DNA from: Pseudomonas sp. G2-4
GTDB lineage: Bacteria; Pseudomonadota; Gammaproteobacteria; Pseudomonadales; Pseudomonadaceae
Direction of reading: 5' to 3'
DNA length: 64,000 nucleotides
Assembly: GCF_030064125.1 (NCBI RefSeq)
Contig: NZ_CP125957.1
Span: 2,604,001-2,668,000 of the forward strand
Position numbers and translations under genes: made by a program. This document shows positions 34,765-44,697 of this stretch, piece after piece (positions within the stretch are counted from its first letter, which is position 1; each line of letters begins with the position of its first letter). The notes under the pieces were generated by a model. The model was not told the DNA's origin. It saw only the letters and a program-made list of their open reading frames with translations, and made no database searches.

Positions 34765-36120
34765 ATGTTTAATAAAACTCTAAAAGATGAACTGACGGCT
34801 AAGACAGCCGAATTGGCAACATACAAGGGATTAGTCGGCGCTCTGGAACGGTCGATGGCCGTCATCGAGTTCAGCCCGGATGGCAAGGTTCTTCGCGCCA
34901 ACGAGAACTTCTTGAAAACCATGGGCTACCGCGACGAGCAGTTGTCGGGGCTGTCCCATCGGGATTTTTGTAGCCCCGCGCTGGCAGGCAGTGCCGAATA
35001 CCGCGAATTCTGGAGCCGCCTGCGATCCGGCCAATTCGTTTCCGGTACTTTTCAGCGACGCACCTCGCAAGGTCAGAACGTATGGCTGGAGGCTAGCTAT
35101 AACCCTGTCATGGACGAGCAAGGTCGCGTAGCCAAAGTCGTCAAGTACGCGCTCGACGTCACTGCCCGCGTCGCCAGCGAGGCCGAAACCCAAGGCAAAC
35201 TTAAAGCACTCGATCGCGCCATGGCGGTGATCGAGTTCGATTTGAACGGTAACGTCCTGACTGCAAACGATAACTTCCTTGGCACCCTGAATTATTCACT
35301 GGCCGAGCTCAAGGGCAAGCACCACCGGATGTTCTGCGAGCCGAACCTGGTCAGCAGTTCTGAATACAGCGATTTTTGGCGGCGCCTTAATAACGGTGAG
35401 TTCTTCAGCGGTCAATTCAAGCGTCTCGGCAAGCACGGTAAGGTCGTTTGGCTGGAGGCCAGCTACAACCCGGTCTACGACGCCGAAGGCAAGCTGAGCA
35501 AGATCGTGAAGTTCGCGAGCGACATCACCGAGCGGGTCGAGAAGTTCGAAGAAGATTCACGCGGCGCCTCCCGTGCCTACCACATCTCCTCCGAGACCGA
35601 GAAAGTCGCCGAACAGGGCGCGCAGGTTATCCAGCAGACGGCCAAGGAAATGCGCCAGATCGCCGACAATATCGGGGCGTCCGGGCGGTTGGTTGGGCAG
35701 TTGGGGGCTCGTTCCGAAGAAATCACGGCCATTGTCAATACCATTCGCGGCATCGCCGACCAGACCAACCTGCTGGCGCTTAACGCGGCCATCGAGGCCG
35801 CACGTGCAGGGGATCAGGGCCGGGGCTTTGCGGTGGTCGCCGACGAAGTTCGGCAATTGGCCGGGCGGACAAGCCGTTCGACAGCCGAGATTGCCGAGAT
35901 GATCGGCATGATTCTTTCAGAGACCCGGGAAGCCGTCGCGAGCATGAACGTCACCCATGAAGGCGCGCTACGTGGGGTCACGCTGGCAGACCAGGCGGGA
36001 TCGGTCATCCTGCAGATCCGGGCCGGGACGACCGATGCGCTTGAAGCGGTGAGCATGTTCGCCTCCAAGCTCGATGAGTCCGAGGTGATACCCAAGACGG
36101 CCGTCGGCTGGGTCGGCTGA
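34765..36120 (+). CDS. bdlA: BdlA-like cytoplasmic PAS-PAS chemoreceptor
   Basis: A 451-residue MCP without membrane helices. There are two PAS domains (about 25-140 and 147-262), each ending in a WLEASYNPV segment and an ITER/VTAR tail. The signalling domain contains the hairpin tip [38 protein letters not shown]. This is the architecture of BdlA, which controls biofilm dispersion in P. aeruginosa (417 residues). It probably signals redox or nutrient change to the chemotaxis machinery or c-di-GMP enzymes. The presence of a FliA promoter supports a motility link. Orthology to BdlA is likely but not proved, since pseudomonads hold several PAS-PAS MCPs. Confidence 0.8.
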   Translation: MFNKTLKDELTAKTAELATYKGLVGALERSMAVIEFSPDGKVLRANENFLKTMGYRDEQLSGLSHRDFCSPALAGSAEYREFWSRLRSGQFVSGTFQRRTSQGQNVWLEASYNPVMDEQGRVAKVVKYALDVTARVASEAETQGKLKALDRAMAVIEFDLNGNVLTANDNFLGTLNYSLAELKGKHHRMFCEPNLVSSSEYSDFWRRLNNGEFFSGQFKRLGKHGKVVWLEASYNPVYDAEGKLSKIVKFASDITERVEKFEEDSRGASRAYHISSETEKVAEQGAQVIQQTAKEMRQIADNIGASGRLVGQLGARSEEITAIVNTIRGIADQTNLLALNAAIEAARAGDQGRGFAVVADEVRQLAGRTSRSTAEIAEMIGMILSETREAVASMNVTHEGALRGVTLADQAGSVILQIRAGTTDALEAVSMFASKLDESEVIPKTAVGWVG

Positions 36121-36129
36121 GACGGTTGA

Positions 36130-36155
36130 AAGCCGCTCCCCTGTTGGAGCGGCTT
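36130..36155. terminator. Hairpin between convergent bdlA-like and hybrid kinase genes
   Basis: AAGCCGCTCC (36130-36139) pairs perfectly with GGAGCGGCTT (36146-36155) around a six-base loop. GCCCGCGAAAGC follows, which resembles a solitary REP element of the GCGGGCAAGCC type. It probably ends the bdlA-like transcript. Confidence 0.6.
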
Positions 36156-36173
36156 GCCCGCGAAAGCGCTAGG

Positions 36174-37808
36174 TCAGCTGGCGGGGATTGTCGAAACATC
36201 GAGCCGCACCCTGGCCCCATCTGCCTTGACCAGCTCCAGCAATACCGCGCGCAGTTCCGGCGGTCGCACCGGCTTGGCCAACACCGAGATATTCAGGCTT
36301 TGCAGTGATTCCCGGATCCGCGCTATCTCATGCCCGGTAATGACCAGCGCCGGGACTTCCCAACCGCGTTGTTCGCGTATGGCCGCGATGCATTCGGAAC
36401 CTGAAACCTTCGTGCCCAGGTCGAAGTCGGCGATGATGATGTCGCAATCGCTGGTCAACCCTTGGCCGTCGCTGTGGGTTTGCACCTCGCAACCCCATTT
36501 TTCCAGCAGCACCGAGGTTGCCATCAAGACGTTGGCGTCGTCTTCTACCAGGCACACCCGCAACCCGGTCAGGCGGCTATGGACCGTCTCCAGCTTGGGC
36601 GTCATGACCCTTGGCGTGGCTTGCTCCAGACCGCTGATCGCCACCTTGGTGCCCCGTCCGACCCTGGAGTGGATGTGAACATCGACCTCGAGTAACTGGC
36701 TGATGCGCTTGACGATGGACAGCCCAAGCCCCAACCCTTCGACATCTTTGTCGCGTACATGGCGCACCCGATAAAACTCCTTGAACACCTCGGGCAAATG
36801 TTCGGCGGCGATACCACGGCCCTTGTCGTAGATCACCACGGCCAGCCCCGTGCCCTGGCGACGCACGCCGATAAGTACCGGTCGGCCTGGGGCATATTTG
36901 AGTGCGTTGGACAGCAGGTTCTGGACCATGGTGGTCAACAGCCCCGGGTTGACGTTTACCCAGTAAGGGCTGGCGCGCAAGCGCAGCTCAACCCCGGCCC
37001 AGCGTGCCGCCTCGGTGTTCTGTTTGACGACGTCCTGCAGCAGCGCGCCCAAGTGAATCGTGTCTGCCTGCGGCACCAGTTTGCCGTGGTCCAGGGTGTA
37101 GATATCGAGGATCGAGTGAAACAGCTGCGACACGGTGTGCAGCGAACGGTCGATGTTGTCCACCAGCCGCAACTCCTCCAGGCCGAGCTTGGCGTCACGC
37201 AGGCAGGCGGTGAACAGGCCGATGGAGTGGATCGGTTGGCGCAGGTCATGGCTGGCCTGGGCGAGGAAACGAGATTTCTCCTGGTTGGCGGTGATCGCCT
37301 CCTCGGAGGCAATCCGTGTACGTTTGAGCAGCGTATGCGCATAGGCCGGCACCACGACGGTGGTCACGATCAGCATCAGGAACAGGTAGGGCTGGGTCCG
37401 CCAGAATGGATTGAGCCAGAAAATCAGCACCAATACCGACAGTGCGATGGCGGTCGCCAGCGCCAGGTAGCGAGAACCGAAACGCACGCCGTTGCCTAAC
37501 GTCACCCAGAGCAGTGCTGCGTAAATGGGCAGTGCGCTTTCACCCCCCAGCACCATGGCAAAAGCAATGCCCGCATAGTCATGGAGCATGGTGAAAAGGC
37601 GTCGCCAGAAGAAGTGCCCCGGCTTGCGCTGGATGAGCAAGCGCAGGAACACCGACGCAATGATGAACGCCACGATGTAAATGATGATCGACGTGTAGGC
37701 AGCGGCGTCATCGGTCTCGATGCTGGCCAGGATAATGATGTACAACAGCGCACAGGCGCTGACGATCAGGCGTACTGTGGCCTGATTGAGTTCGCTGTTC
37801 TTTTCCAC
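36174..37808 (-). CDS. Hybrid sensor histidine kinase with receiver domain
   Basis: A 544-residue protein. An N-terminal membrane domain has about five to six helices (10-160). HisKA has the H-box QASHDLRQPIHSIG (about 190). The ATPase shows NLLSNALKY, DKGRGI and GLGLGLSI. A C-terminal receiver (about 415-535) has the phospho-acceptor in IIADFDLG. The start is a GTG at 37808 and upstream alternatives exist. There is no dedicated sensor domain, so the signal may be sensed in the membrane. No response regulator is adjacent; the nearest is the LuxR-type gene at 38858, one gene away on the same strand, which could be its partner. Confidence 0.87.
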   Translation of the reverse strand: MEKNSELNQATVRLIVSACALLYIIILASIETDDAAAYTSIIIYIVAFIIASVFLRLLIQRKPGHFFWRRLFTMLHDYAGIAFAMVLGGESALPIYAALLWVTLGNGVRFGSRYLALATAIALSVLVLIFWLNPFWRTQPYLFLMLIVTTVVVPAYAHTLLKRTRIASEEAITANQEKSRFLAQASHDLRQPIHSIGLFTACLRDAKLGLEELRLVDNIDRSLHTVSQLFHSILDIYTLDHGKLVPQADTIHLGALLQDVVKQNTEAARWAGVELRLRASPYWVNVNPGLLTTMVQNLLSNALKYAPGRPVLIGVRRQGTGLAVVIYDKGRGIAAEHLPEVFKEFYRVRHVRDKDVEGLGLGLSIVKRISQLLEVDVHIHSRVGRGTKVAISGLEQATPRVMTPKLETVHSRLTGLRVCLVEDDANVLMATSVLLEKWGCEVQTHSDGQGLTSDCDIIIADFDLGTKVSGSECIAAIREQRGWEVPALVITGHEIARIRESLQSLNISVLAKPVRPPELRAVLLELVKADGARVRLDVSTIPAS

Positions 37809-38044
37809 TAACCTTCAACCTCATGATCGGGTAGATGCTGGGCTTCGTGCAATGCGAGTGTAGTTGCCTAACCCTTTGACGCTCCCTTCGATAAATGAAG
37901 TCGCGGCAGGAAGGATTGTGCAGAGCCTCGCAAAGGGGGGGCGGTGAGCGGAGGTATCTGGAGAGAGCGAATCAAGCCGATTCGGCTAACCACGAGGCCT
38001 GTTCAGGCCAGCGGGCAAGCCGAACCGGTGGATGGCCATGGAGC

Positions 38045-38560
38045 TCAGTAGACCCGGTAATATTTCACCACGTCGTCGACGAAATAGATCGTCAATACTG
38101 ACCCCTGGGCTTGGCCCTGGGACGTCTTGGTGCTGGTTGCACTGCTTACGTCATTGGCCACTTTTTGCACTTTGGCTAGTTGTGCCGAGGTGTCATACAA
38201 CTTCAAGCGTGTCTCGTCCGATACATATTTGTTAGCTAACTTCATATACCGGTTGAGCCCCTCATCTTGTTTGTCGTAAGTCCAATTCGACTCGTTACTG
38301 GTACTTGTCGAATTGAGCGCTTCGGTCGAGGGTGCGCCAAACATCTGGGTGATCTGGCTTTTGGTTGTCTTGCCGGGATAAATCGTCTGCTGTAGGTAAG
38401 CGGTATCGAACTTCTTGGTGTCCGAGTTCAAGCCAGTCAAGGAATTCAATGAGTTCAAGGAATTCATCAAGTCGCCCGAGTTTGTACAGCCGCTGATGAG
38501 CCCAGCCAGCACGCCCAGTGCTACTCCATTCTTTAGTGTTTTTCCATAGTTGAAGGACAT
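38045..38560 (-). CDS. Lipoprotein with SmpA/BamE-like domain
   Basis: A 171-residue protein with a lipobox L-A-G-L-I-S-G-C (Cys25), so a lipid-anchored envelope protein. After a short Asn-Ser-Leu repeat (NSLNSLNSLTGLNS) it has a BamE/SmpA-like fold signature, YPGKTTKSQITQMFGAPS, and ends with a strand VLTIYFVDDVVKYYRVY, as in the GxT...G.P family. AAGG precedes the ATG. It lies alone between two signalling genes. Its role in envelope assembly is only suggested by the fold. Confidence 0.75.
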   Translation of the reverse strand: MSFNYGKTLKNGVALGVLAGLISGCTNSGDLMNSLNSLNSLTGLNSDTKKFDTAYLQQTIYPGKTTKSQITQMFGAPSTEALNSTSTSNESNWTYDKQDEGLNRYMKLANKYVSDETRLKLYDTSAQLAKVQKVANDVSSATSTKTSQGQAQGSVLTIYFVDDVVKYYRVY

Positions 38561-38805
38561 AGAGACTTACCTTGAGTTATTGTTTTCAGGACCGTTCCAT
38601 TCTTCAGCCGAACAACCGGTGAAGTTGGCCCAGCGTTGCGCAGCCAATCGCACTGTTTAATTAACCCAATAGGGCCCGCAAGCCACAAAGCATCGATACG
38701 CGCGGTCATCTGCCCGGCGCATGGCTCATTGTCATCTAAGTATTTGGACTGCTCGCGTCAGCCTTAATAGAGCACTCACAGAGTAGAGTGTAAAAGCGGG
38801 TACAC

Positions 38806-38829
38806 GCCATAGCACAAGTGTGCTATGGC
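38806..38829. terminator. Hairpin after the LuxR-type regulator gene
   Basis: GCCATAGCAC (38806-38815) and GTGCTATGGC (38820-38829) form a perfect ten-base stem with a four-base loop, 28 bases beyond the regulator's stop. No T-run follows in the leftward direction, so termination is plausible but not certain. Confidence 0.5.
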
Positions 38830-38857
38830 TTTGAACAGGGGCGCGAGGCCAACGCGT

Positions 38858-39508
38858 CTACGGTTTGTTTTTTCCGGGCCAGCCAGCACTGCCGGGGAAA
38901 TGGGAAAGTTGTGCGGCGGCGGCCGCGCGGGTCGGAACTCCCAGTGCTTTGAGCAGGCTTGAAACATGGATGCGAACCGTGAAGGGTGAAATGCCAAGTT
39001 CCTTGGCGATTTCCTTATTGGTCTTGCCATCAGCCACCAGGCCAAGCACCTGGCGCTGGCGCGCCGTCAGTTGGGCAAGAGACGCTGACTGCAAGTCATC
39101 CAGGATCGAGTTTTCCGAGTGATATCTGACGATCACTTCGCCTTCGCGAATCGCCATGATGGCTTCAGCGATGCCGACGGGGTCGATATTCTTTCCAATA
39201 AAACCGTCGGCACCCAGTGACATGACCTGGGAGATAATGTCGATGTCGTCAATCATTGAAACCACAATGATCGAGGTGCGTTTGAACTCGTTGCGCAAGT
39301 GCCCAATGACTTGCAGCGATTGGATTCCGGGGAAGCGCAAATCAAGAATCAGCGAGTCGACTTCCGCGCCCGACCGGGCGAGCGCCAAGACCTCATCAAG
39401 GTTGCCGGCTTGTTCTACGGATGCCGTCGGTAGAAGTCGCTCTATGGTTTTCAGCATCCCTTCGCGAAACAGAGGGTGGTCATCTGCCACTATTACCCTG
39501 CACGTCAT
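38858..39508 (-). CDS. NarL/LuxR-family response regulator
   Basis: A receiver domain (about 1-120) with the acidic pair V-A-D-D, phospho-acceptor Asp in LILDLRFPG and Lys in FIGKN. The LuxR helix-turn-helix (about 145-205) is [40 protein letters not shown]. The ATG at 39508 has AGGAGG eight bases upstream. It is an orphan in position; the hybrid kinase at 36174-37808 is the nearest candidate partner. Confidence 0.88.
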   Translation of the reverse strand: MTCRVIVADDHPLFREGMLKTIERLLPTASVEQAGNLDEVLALARSGAEVDSLILDLRFPGIQSLQVIGHLRNEFKRTSIIVVSMIDDIDIISQVMSLGADGFIGKNIDPVGIAEAIMAIREGEVIVRYHSENSILDDLQSASLAQLTARQRQVLGLVADGKTNKEIAKELGISPFTVRIHVSSLLKALGVPTRAAAAAQLSHFPGSAGWPGKNKP

Positions 39509-40026
39509 GCTCAAGATCCTCCTGATCTTCTCGTCCGCTCATCGTAACCTAAACGACAAAAGTGGGTTTCACGTTTGAAACAACCATTTATGCGCGAATA
39601 ACGTCATGAATATGACGGAAAAGAATTAGCGATCCCAGTCAGGCTCCGTTGAGATCGACGGTTGGGGCAGTCATTTATATGGGCTGTGAGTGTGCCCGGT
39701 GGGGGGGCGACTTCAGCGGGCTGAAGGTTCGGGCTCTGAAGGCATGCCACCTCTGGCGAGCAGCGCGGCAGGGAGTCCTGGCGCTGCGCAACCTCCCCCA
39801 AACGGCTCCGCCTGCTTGGAGGGGAGAACTAACGATTACGATGCGCGGGGTTTTTATGAACTCGCAAAGCGAATCAGGATCAAGAGTTCAGCACTGCAGT
39901 TTTTAAAAAATATCCTGACCTGCATTCAATGGGGTTAATCCGAGCTGGTATCGCCGACTCAGGATGATAATTTTTGGGTCGACAGACCGCAGGGACGTTT
40001 CAGCCAGGCGGATTGAGGATTGATTG
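39509..40026. other. 518-base divergent gap with no supported gene
   Basis: Short open frames here lack ribosome binding sites and family features. A hairpin can form near 39792-39826 between CCTCCCC and GGGGAG segments. An A+T-rich stretch near 39898-39910 is promoter-like. A small RNA is possible but not shown. Confidence 0.4.
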
Positions 40027-41829
40027 ATGTCGAATGTTGAAGAGCTTGCCAGGGAAACGTTTGCGCTGAGCGAGTACGACAGTTTGGTTTCCATAGGAAC
40101 AAGCGCGCTCGAGGCCATTCCTGGTGCGGTGTATCTGTGTGATCACCAAGGTTGGCTCGTACGGTACAACAGCGAGGCCGCCGCGCTGTGGGGGAGAACC
40201 CCGGCACTGGGGGAGAACGGTGATCGTTTCTGCGGCTCGCATCGACTTTTCTTGACGGACGGTACACCGCTGGCGTTTGAAGATTGCCCGATGGCCTCGG
40301 CGCTCAACGGGGGCGTTGCAACGCGCAACCGGGAAGTCATCATCCAGCGCCCGGATGGCTCGCGGTTCGTGGCTCTGATGAACATCCGCGCGCTTCGAGA
40401 TCGACAGGGAACGATCCAAGGCGCGCTCAATTGCTTTCAAGACGTCTCGGCGCACCATGCCATGGCCGAGGAGCTTCGCCGCAAGAGTGCCGACCTTGAA
40501 GACTTTTTCGAAAATAGCGCAGTCGGTCTTCACATCGTCAGTGGCGAAGGCATCATCCTGCGTGCCAACAAGGCTGAACTGGCGCTGCTGGGTTATTCGG
40601 CGCAAGAGTACATTGGTCGGCACATTACGGAGTTTCATGTGGATGCGCCGGTTATTGGTGACATTCTCAGTAAACTCGGCAGCGGCGACTGCCTGGAAAG
40701 TTATCCGGCGCGTCTGCGGGCCAAAGACGGTTCGATCAAGCATGTAGCGATCACCTCCAATGGGCGCTTTGAAGAAGGTAAGTTCTTCAATACGCGTTGT
40801 TTCACTATCGACGTCACGATCACCCAACGAATGGAAAGCCAGATTCGTGAAAGCGAACGGCATATGCGTAACATCCTTGAGGCATTGCCCGCCGCGGTTT
40901 ATACGACCGATGCAGAGGGCCGCATCACCTTTTACAATCGCGCAGCTGTCGAGTTGTCAGGGCGCACGCCTCAGTTGGGTGAAATGTGGTGCGTGACCTG
41001 GAAGCTGTTCAATACGGACGAAACCCCGCTTCCCCACGATGAATGCCCGATGGCGGTGGCCTTGAAGGAGAACCGCCCGATTCGAGGGGTCGAGGCGGTT
41101 GCCGAACGACCGGACGGGACCCGTGTACCGTTTACCCCGTATCCCACGCCCCTGCATGATGCTGACGGCAACCTGGTAGGGGCGATCAATATGCTGGTGG
41201 ACATCACCGAGCGAAAGCAGGCGGAAAACCGGCAGAAGACGTTGATCGACGAGCTCAACCATCGGGTCAAGAACACCCTGGCCACGGTGCAATCCCTGGC
41301 GGCGCAAACGGCGCGCAATGCCGAGAATGCGAAGGACGGCTATTACCGCTTTGAAGCCAGGCTCCTTGCGTTGTCCCGTGCCCATGATCTTTTGACCAAG
41401 CGCCATTGGGGCCGTACACCCCTGGACTCGCTTGCCCACGAAGTGCTGATGCCGGTATTCGGCCACGAGCCTGGCCGCATCGTGGTGGGTGGTGCGTCAG
41501 TCGATGTCAGCACCCGGGTAGCGCTCAACCTCACGATGACGCTCAATGAACTGGCGATCAATGCGCTCAAGTACGGAGCGATGTCAGTCGAGACGGGTAC
41601 GCTTTCTGTGACCTGGGCGCTGCAACCCCAATCGAACGGAACGTTGCTGACCCTGGACTGGCGCGAGCAAGGAGGGCCTGCGGTGTCTCAACCAAAACGA
41701 GAAGGGCTGGGGTCTCGTTTGATGAAGCGCTGCATCGAACGCGATCTGGGCGGGAAGTTTGACCTGACCTTCGCCCCGCAAGGTGTGTTCTGTCGCTTCT
41801 CTTTTCTGATTGAAGCGTCCGTGGCATGA
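40027..41829 (+). CDS. Multi-PAS HWE-family sensor histidine kinase
   Basis: A 600-residue soluble kinase. Three PAS-like domains lie at about 25-140, 150-265 and 275-395. The first and third share the odd pattern GRTP-L-GE, then a DE.P..F.DCPMA-type segment. The kinase core begins LIDELNHRVKNTLATVQSLAAQTAR (phospho-acceptor His), with the HWE-type RAHDLLTKRHWGRTPL and an N-box TLNELAINALKYGA. HWE kinases differ from classical kinases in these boxes. It overlaps the following receiver gene by four bases (ATGA), which must be its partner. The start at 40027 is preceded by GAGG. Confidence 0.9.
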   Translation: MSNVEELARETFALSEYDSLVSIGTSALEAIPGAVYLCDHQGWLVRYNSEAAALWGRTPALGENGDRFCGSHRLFLTDGTPLAFEDCPMASALNGGVATRNREVIIQRPDGSRFVALMNIRALRDRQGTIQGALNCFQDVSAHHAMAEELRRKSADLEDFFENSAVGLHIVSGEGIILRANKAELALLGYSAQEYIGRHITEFHVDAPVIGDILSKLGSGDCLESYPARLRAKDGSIKHVAITSNGRFEEGKFFNTRCFTIDVTITQRMESQIRESERHMRNILEALPAAVYTTDAEGRITFYNRAAVELSGRTPQLGEMWCVTWKLFNTDETPLPHDECPMAVALKENRPIRGVEAVAERPDGTRVPFTPYPTPLHDADGNLVGAINMLVDITERKQAENRQKTLIDELNHRVKNTLATVQSLAAQTARNAENAKDGYYRFEARLLALSRAHDLLTKRHWGRTPLDSLAHEVLMPVFGHEPGRIVVGGASVDVSTRVALNLTMTLNELAINALKYGAMSVETGTLSVTWALQPQSNGTLLTLDWREQGGPAVSQPKREGLGSRLMKRCIERDLGGKFDLTFAPQGVFCRFSFLIEASVA

Positions 41830-42188
41830 CTCCATTCGCTGGCATCAGGGTGCTCGTTGTCGAGGACGAAGGCGCGATTGCCATGATGATCGAGGAAATG
41901 CTGGAGGAACTCGGATGCGAGGTGCGGGCGTCAGTGGCACGGCTCGTCACCGCATGTGAAGTTGCCCGCTTGGTGGAGATCGACCTGGCCATCCTCGACG
42001 TCAACCTGGCTGGCGAACGTGTTTTCCCGGTGGCTGAAATTCTCCGTGATCGTGGCATCGCGTTTTTATTCAGCACCGGGTACGGCGCCAGCGGAGTGCC
42101 GGGCGAGTTCGCCGAGCACCCGGTCTTGCACAAGCCGTTTTCGCAGAGCGACTTGCAGCAAAAAGTGGCGCTTGCCCTGAGGCGCTGA
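41826..42188 (+). CDS. Stand-alone receiver (CheY-like) response regulator
   Basis: A 120-residue single REC domain. It has the acidic patch VVEDEGA, the phospho-acceptor Asp in LAILDVNLAG, the Thr/Ser position FSTGYG and the Lys in LHKPF. It has no output domain, as is common for partners of HWE kinases, so it acts by protein contact or in a phosphorelay. It is translationally coupled to the kinase. Confidence 0.9.
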   Translation: MTPFAGIRVLVVEDEGAIAMMIEEMLEELGCEVRASVARLVTACEVARLVEIDLAILDVNLAGERVFPVAEILRDRGIAFLFSTGYGASGVPGEFAEHPVLHKPFSQSDLQQKVALALRR

Positions 42189-42622
42189 CCTCCCGCGCCA
42201 ACCAGCCCCTACCGGGTCCTGGACACTCCCCCGCAAAGGCTAATGCCGTTCACTTAAGGCCATCGACAAACCCGTGGCGAGGGAGCTTGCTCCCGCTGGG
42301 CCGCGAAGCGGCCCCAAAACCTGGCGACGCGATGTGTCAGGTTGATTGGGTGGTCTTTGAGAGGGGCTGCTTCGCAGCCCAGCGGGAGCAAGCTCCCTCG
42401 CCACAGCTCCATCATTTTTTCTTAAATGAACTGCATTGCCCCGCCAAGCGCCATTTCATTTTATGAAAGGGTGGATTGCAGTTTGTGCGTATTCCTGCGA
42501 AGTCGCTTTGGGAAGAAGATGCTCCCACCTGCAAATGCACGCCTCTGCCAGAGGTGTCGCGCAGATTCCCTGATCGTAGCGCACTGACGCAGGCTGCATG
42601 GCCGCGGCGCGAGGAGTAGCTG
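42189..42622. other. Gap holding a REPIN upstream of the oxidoreductase gene
   Basis: Apart from the REPIN at 42274-42404 and presumed promoter sequence, no gene is supported in these 434 bases. GAGGAG at about 42610 is the ribosome binding site of the next gene. Confidence 0.6.
42274..42404. repeat. REPIN copy 2
   Basis: The same 23-base arms as the other copies occur at 42274-42296 and 42382-42404 in inverted orientation. The spacer is 85 bases with two internal hairpins (GGGCCGC/GCGGCCC-like and GGGCTGC/GCAGCCC). The left flank (AATGCCGTTCACTTAAGG) resembles that of copy 3. Confidence 0.92.
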
Positions 42623-44677
42623 ATGAACGAAGCCTCGAAACCACAATCCTCGCCCTGGCATGACGGTGAGCTGACCCTGCAGCGCTCGGTCGGGGCGGTC
42701 GACATGATGGCCAGCGTCGGCCAGCGGCAGTTGGCTCGCACGTGGATGCCGGACCAGCATCGGGAGTTCTACGCCCAGCTGCCCTTCGTGGTGTTGGGTA
42801 CGGTGGATCGGCAGGGCGACGTGTGGGCTACCTTGCGCGCTGGGCCGCCCGGATTCATGCGCTCGCCCGATCCGCAAACCTTGCACATCAATATCAAGCC
42901 GCAACCGAACGACCCGGCCCAGGAGGGCATGAGCGAGGGGGATGCCATCGGTATGTTGGGGATCGAGTTGCACACCCGCCGACGTAACCGCATGAATGGC
43001 ACTGTGCGTCGTCAACTTGACGAAGGGCTCGAGATTTCAGTGAGTCAGGCCTATGGCAATTGCCCGCGCTACATCAACCTGCGCCAGTACACCTTTGTCG
43101 AAGAGCAGGCCGCCGAGCCTGTTCAACTGACCCTATCGGACCCGTTGGTACGGCGCCTGGTCACACAGGCCGATTCGTTTTACATCGCCAGCTATGTGGT
43201 CCGCGACGGCGAGCGGCAAGTTGATGCCTCTCACCGCGGCGGCAAGCCTGGGTTCGTGCGAATGGATGAAAACGGCACGCTGACCATCCCTGATTTCTCT
43301 GGAAACCTGTTCTTCAACACATTGGGCAATATCCTGCTGAACCCACGGGCAGGGCTGGTGTTCATCGATTTTCAGACCGGCGACCTTCTGCAGATGAGCG
43401 GTTCGGCGCAGGTGCGGCTGGACGACCCTGAAATCACCGCGTTCCAGGGCGCCGAGCGGCTATTGCGCTTCACGCCGCAGCGCATTGTCTACCGTCAGGC
43501 GGCGCTTCCGCTGCGCTGGAAGGACGAGGTCGAGGGGGCGTCGCCCAATTCGGCGATGACCGGGAGTTGGGCGCAGGCCGCTGAGCGCTTGCAAGCCGAA
43601 GCCCTGCGCAGCCATTGGCGGCCATTGCGGGTTGAGCGCGTGGTGGATGAAAGCCACAACATTCGCTCTTTCTATCTGCAAGCCACTGACGGGGCTGGTT
43701 TACCCAAGTTTGAAGCCGGACAGCATCTGCCTGTGCGAATCTTGCTGGAAGGGCAAAAGGCACCGGCGATTCGAACCTATAGCGTCTCCAGTGCGCCGTC
43801 GGATGATTTCCTGCGTATCAGCGTCAAGCGCGACGGTTCGGTGTCATCGCACCTGCATGATCAGATCCAGGTGGCGCACGAGATTGAAGCGCGGGCACCT
43901 CAAGGGCATTTCACGGTTCAGCCCACCGAGCGGCGTCCCTTGGTGCTCCTTGCCGCAGGCGTTGGCATTACGCCGCTGTTGTCGATGTTGCGGGAGGTGG
44001 TTTACCAAGGGCAACGCATCAGTCGTATGCGCCCGGTCTGGCTGGTACAAAGCGCACGTACGGTGGCCGATCTGGCGTTTCGTGATGAGCTCGACGAGCT
44101 GGCGGCCCGCGCCGGGGACAAGTTGCGGATACTGCGGATGGTCAGCCAGCCGCCGACCGGGAAAGGGGCCGGCGAAGGTTACGATGCGGCGGGCAGGATC
44201 GATGTGGAGCTGCTCAAGACACTCCTTCCGCTCAACGACTACGACTACTACCTGTGCGGGCCGGGCAGCTTCACCCAGGCGCTGTATGACGGTTTGCGCA
44301 AATTGCGCATCCCTGATGAGCGTATTCACGCCGAAACCTTCGGCCCGTCGACCCTGGTCCGGGACGTCGAAGTCAGCGTGCCAGCGGCGCCGCAACCGCC
44401 TGCGGCGAGCGAAGCGGTGAAGGTGTTGTTCGCCACCTCCGGCAAGGAGGCGCGTTGGGAGCCAGGCAGTGGGACTTTGCTCGAACTGGCGGAGACACGC
44501 GGCCTGAGTCCGGAGTTCAGTTGCCGGGGCGGTTCCTGTGGCACCTGTAAAACCCGGCTGAAGCGCGGCCAGGTGCATTACCTCAACAGCCCGGCGGAGC
44601 CCTTGGCCGACGATGAGGTGCTGATCTGTTGCGCAGTGCCGGCCCAGGGCAGTGAGACGGTGGTGCTGGAGGTCTGA
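42623..44677 (+). CDS. PNPOx-like / FNR-type reductase / 2Fe-2S ferredoxin fusion
   Basis: A 684-residue three-part flavoprotein. Residues 1-320 form a pyridoxamine-phosphate-oxidase-like split-barrel (FYAQLPFVVLGTVDRQGDVWATLRAG). Residues 335-570 are a ferredoxin-NADP reductase module with the FAD motif RTYSVSSAP, NAD motif LLAAGVGITPLLSML and YYLCGPGSF. The last 90 residues are a plant-type 2Fe-2S domain CRGGSCGTCKT...LICCA with the C-x4-C-x2-C...C ligands. Electrons would pass from NAD(P)H through FAD to the Fe-S centre. The split-barrel could bind FMN or haem-like ligand. The reaction is unknown. It is monocistronic, and the AraC gene is convergent. Confidence 0.88.
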   Translation: MNEASKPQSSPWHDGELTLQRSVGAVDMMASVGQRQLARTWMPDQHREFYAQLPFVVLGTVDRQGDVWATLRAGPPGFMRSPDPQTLHINIKPQPNDPAQEGMSEGDAIGMLGIELHTRRRNRMNGTVRRQLDEGLEISVSQAYGNCPRYINLRQYTFVEEQAAEPVQLTLSDPLVRRLVTQADSFYIASYVVRDGERQVDASHRGGKPGFVRMDENGTLTIPDFSGNLFFNTLGNILLNPRAGLVFIDFQTGDLLQMSGSAQVRLDDPEITAFQGAERLLRFTPQRIVYRQAALPLRWKDEVEGASPNSAMTGSWAQAAERLQAEALRSHWRPLRVERVVDESHNIRSFYLQATDGAGLPKFEAGQHLPVRILLEGQKAPAIRTYSVSSAPSDDFLRISVKRDGSVSSHLHDQIQVAHEIEARAPQGHFTVQPTERRPLVLLAAGVGITPLLSMLREVVYQGQRISRMRPVWLVQSARTVADLAFRDELDELAARAGDKLRILRMVSQPPTGKGAGEGYDAAGRIDVELLKTLLPLNDYDYYLCGPGSFTQALYDGLRKLRIPDERIHAETFGPSTLVRDVEVSVPAAPQPPAASEAVKVLFATSGKEARWEPGSGTLLELAETRGLSPEFSCRGGSCGTCKTRLKRGQVHYLNSPAEPLADDEVLICCAVPAQGSETVVLEV

Positions 44678-44697
44678 GGGGGGGGCGGGTAGCCCCC

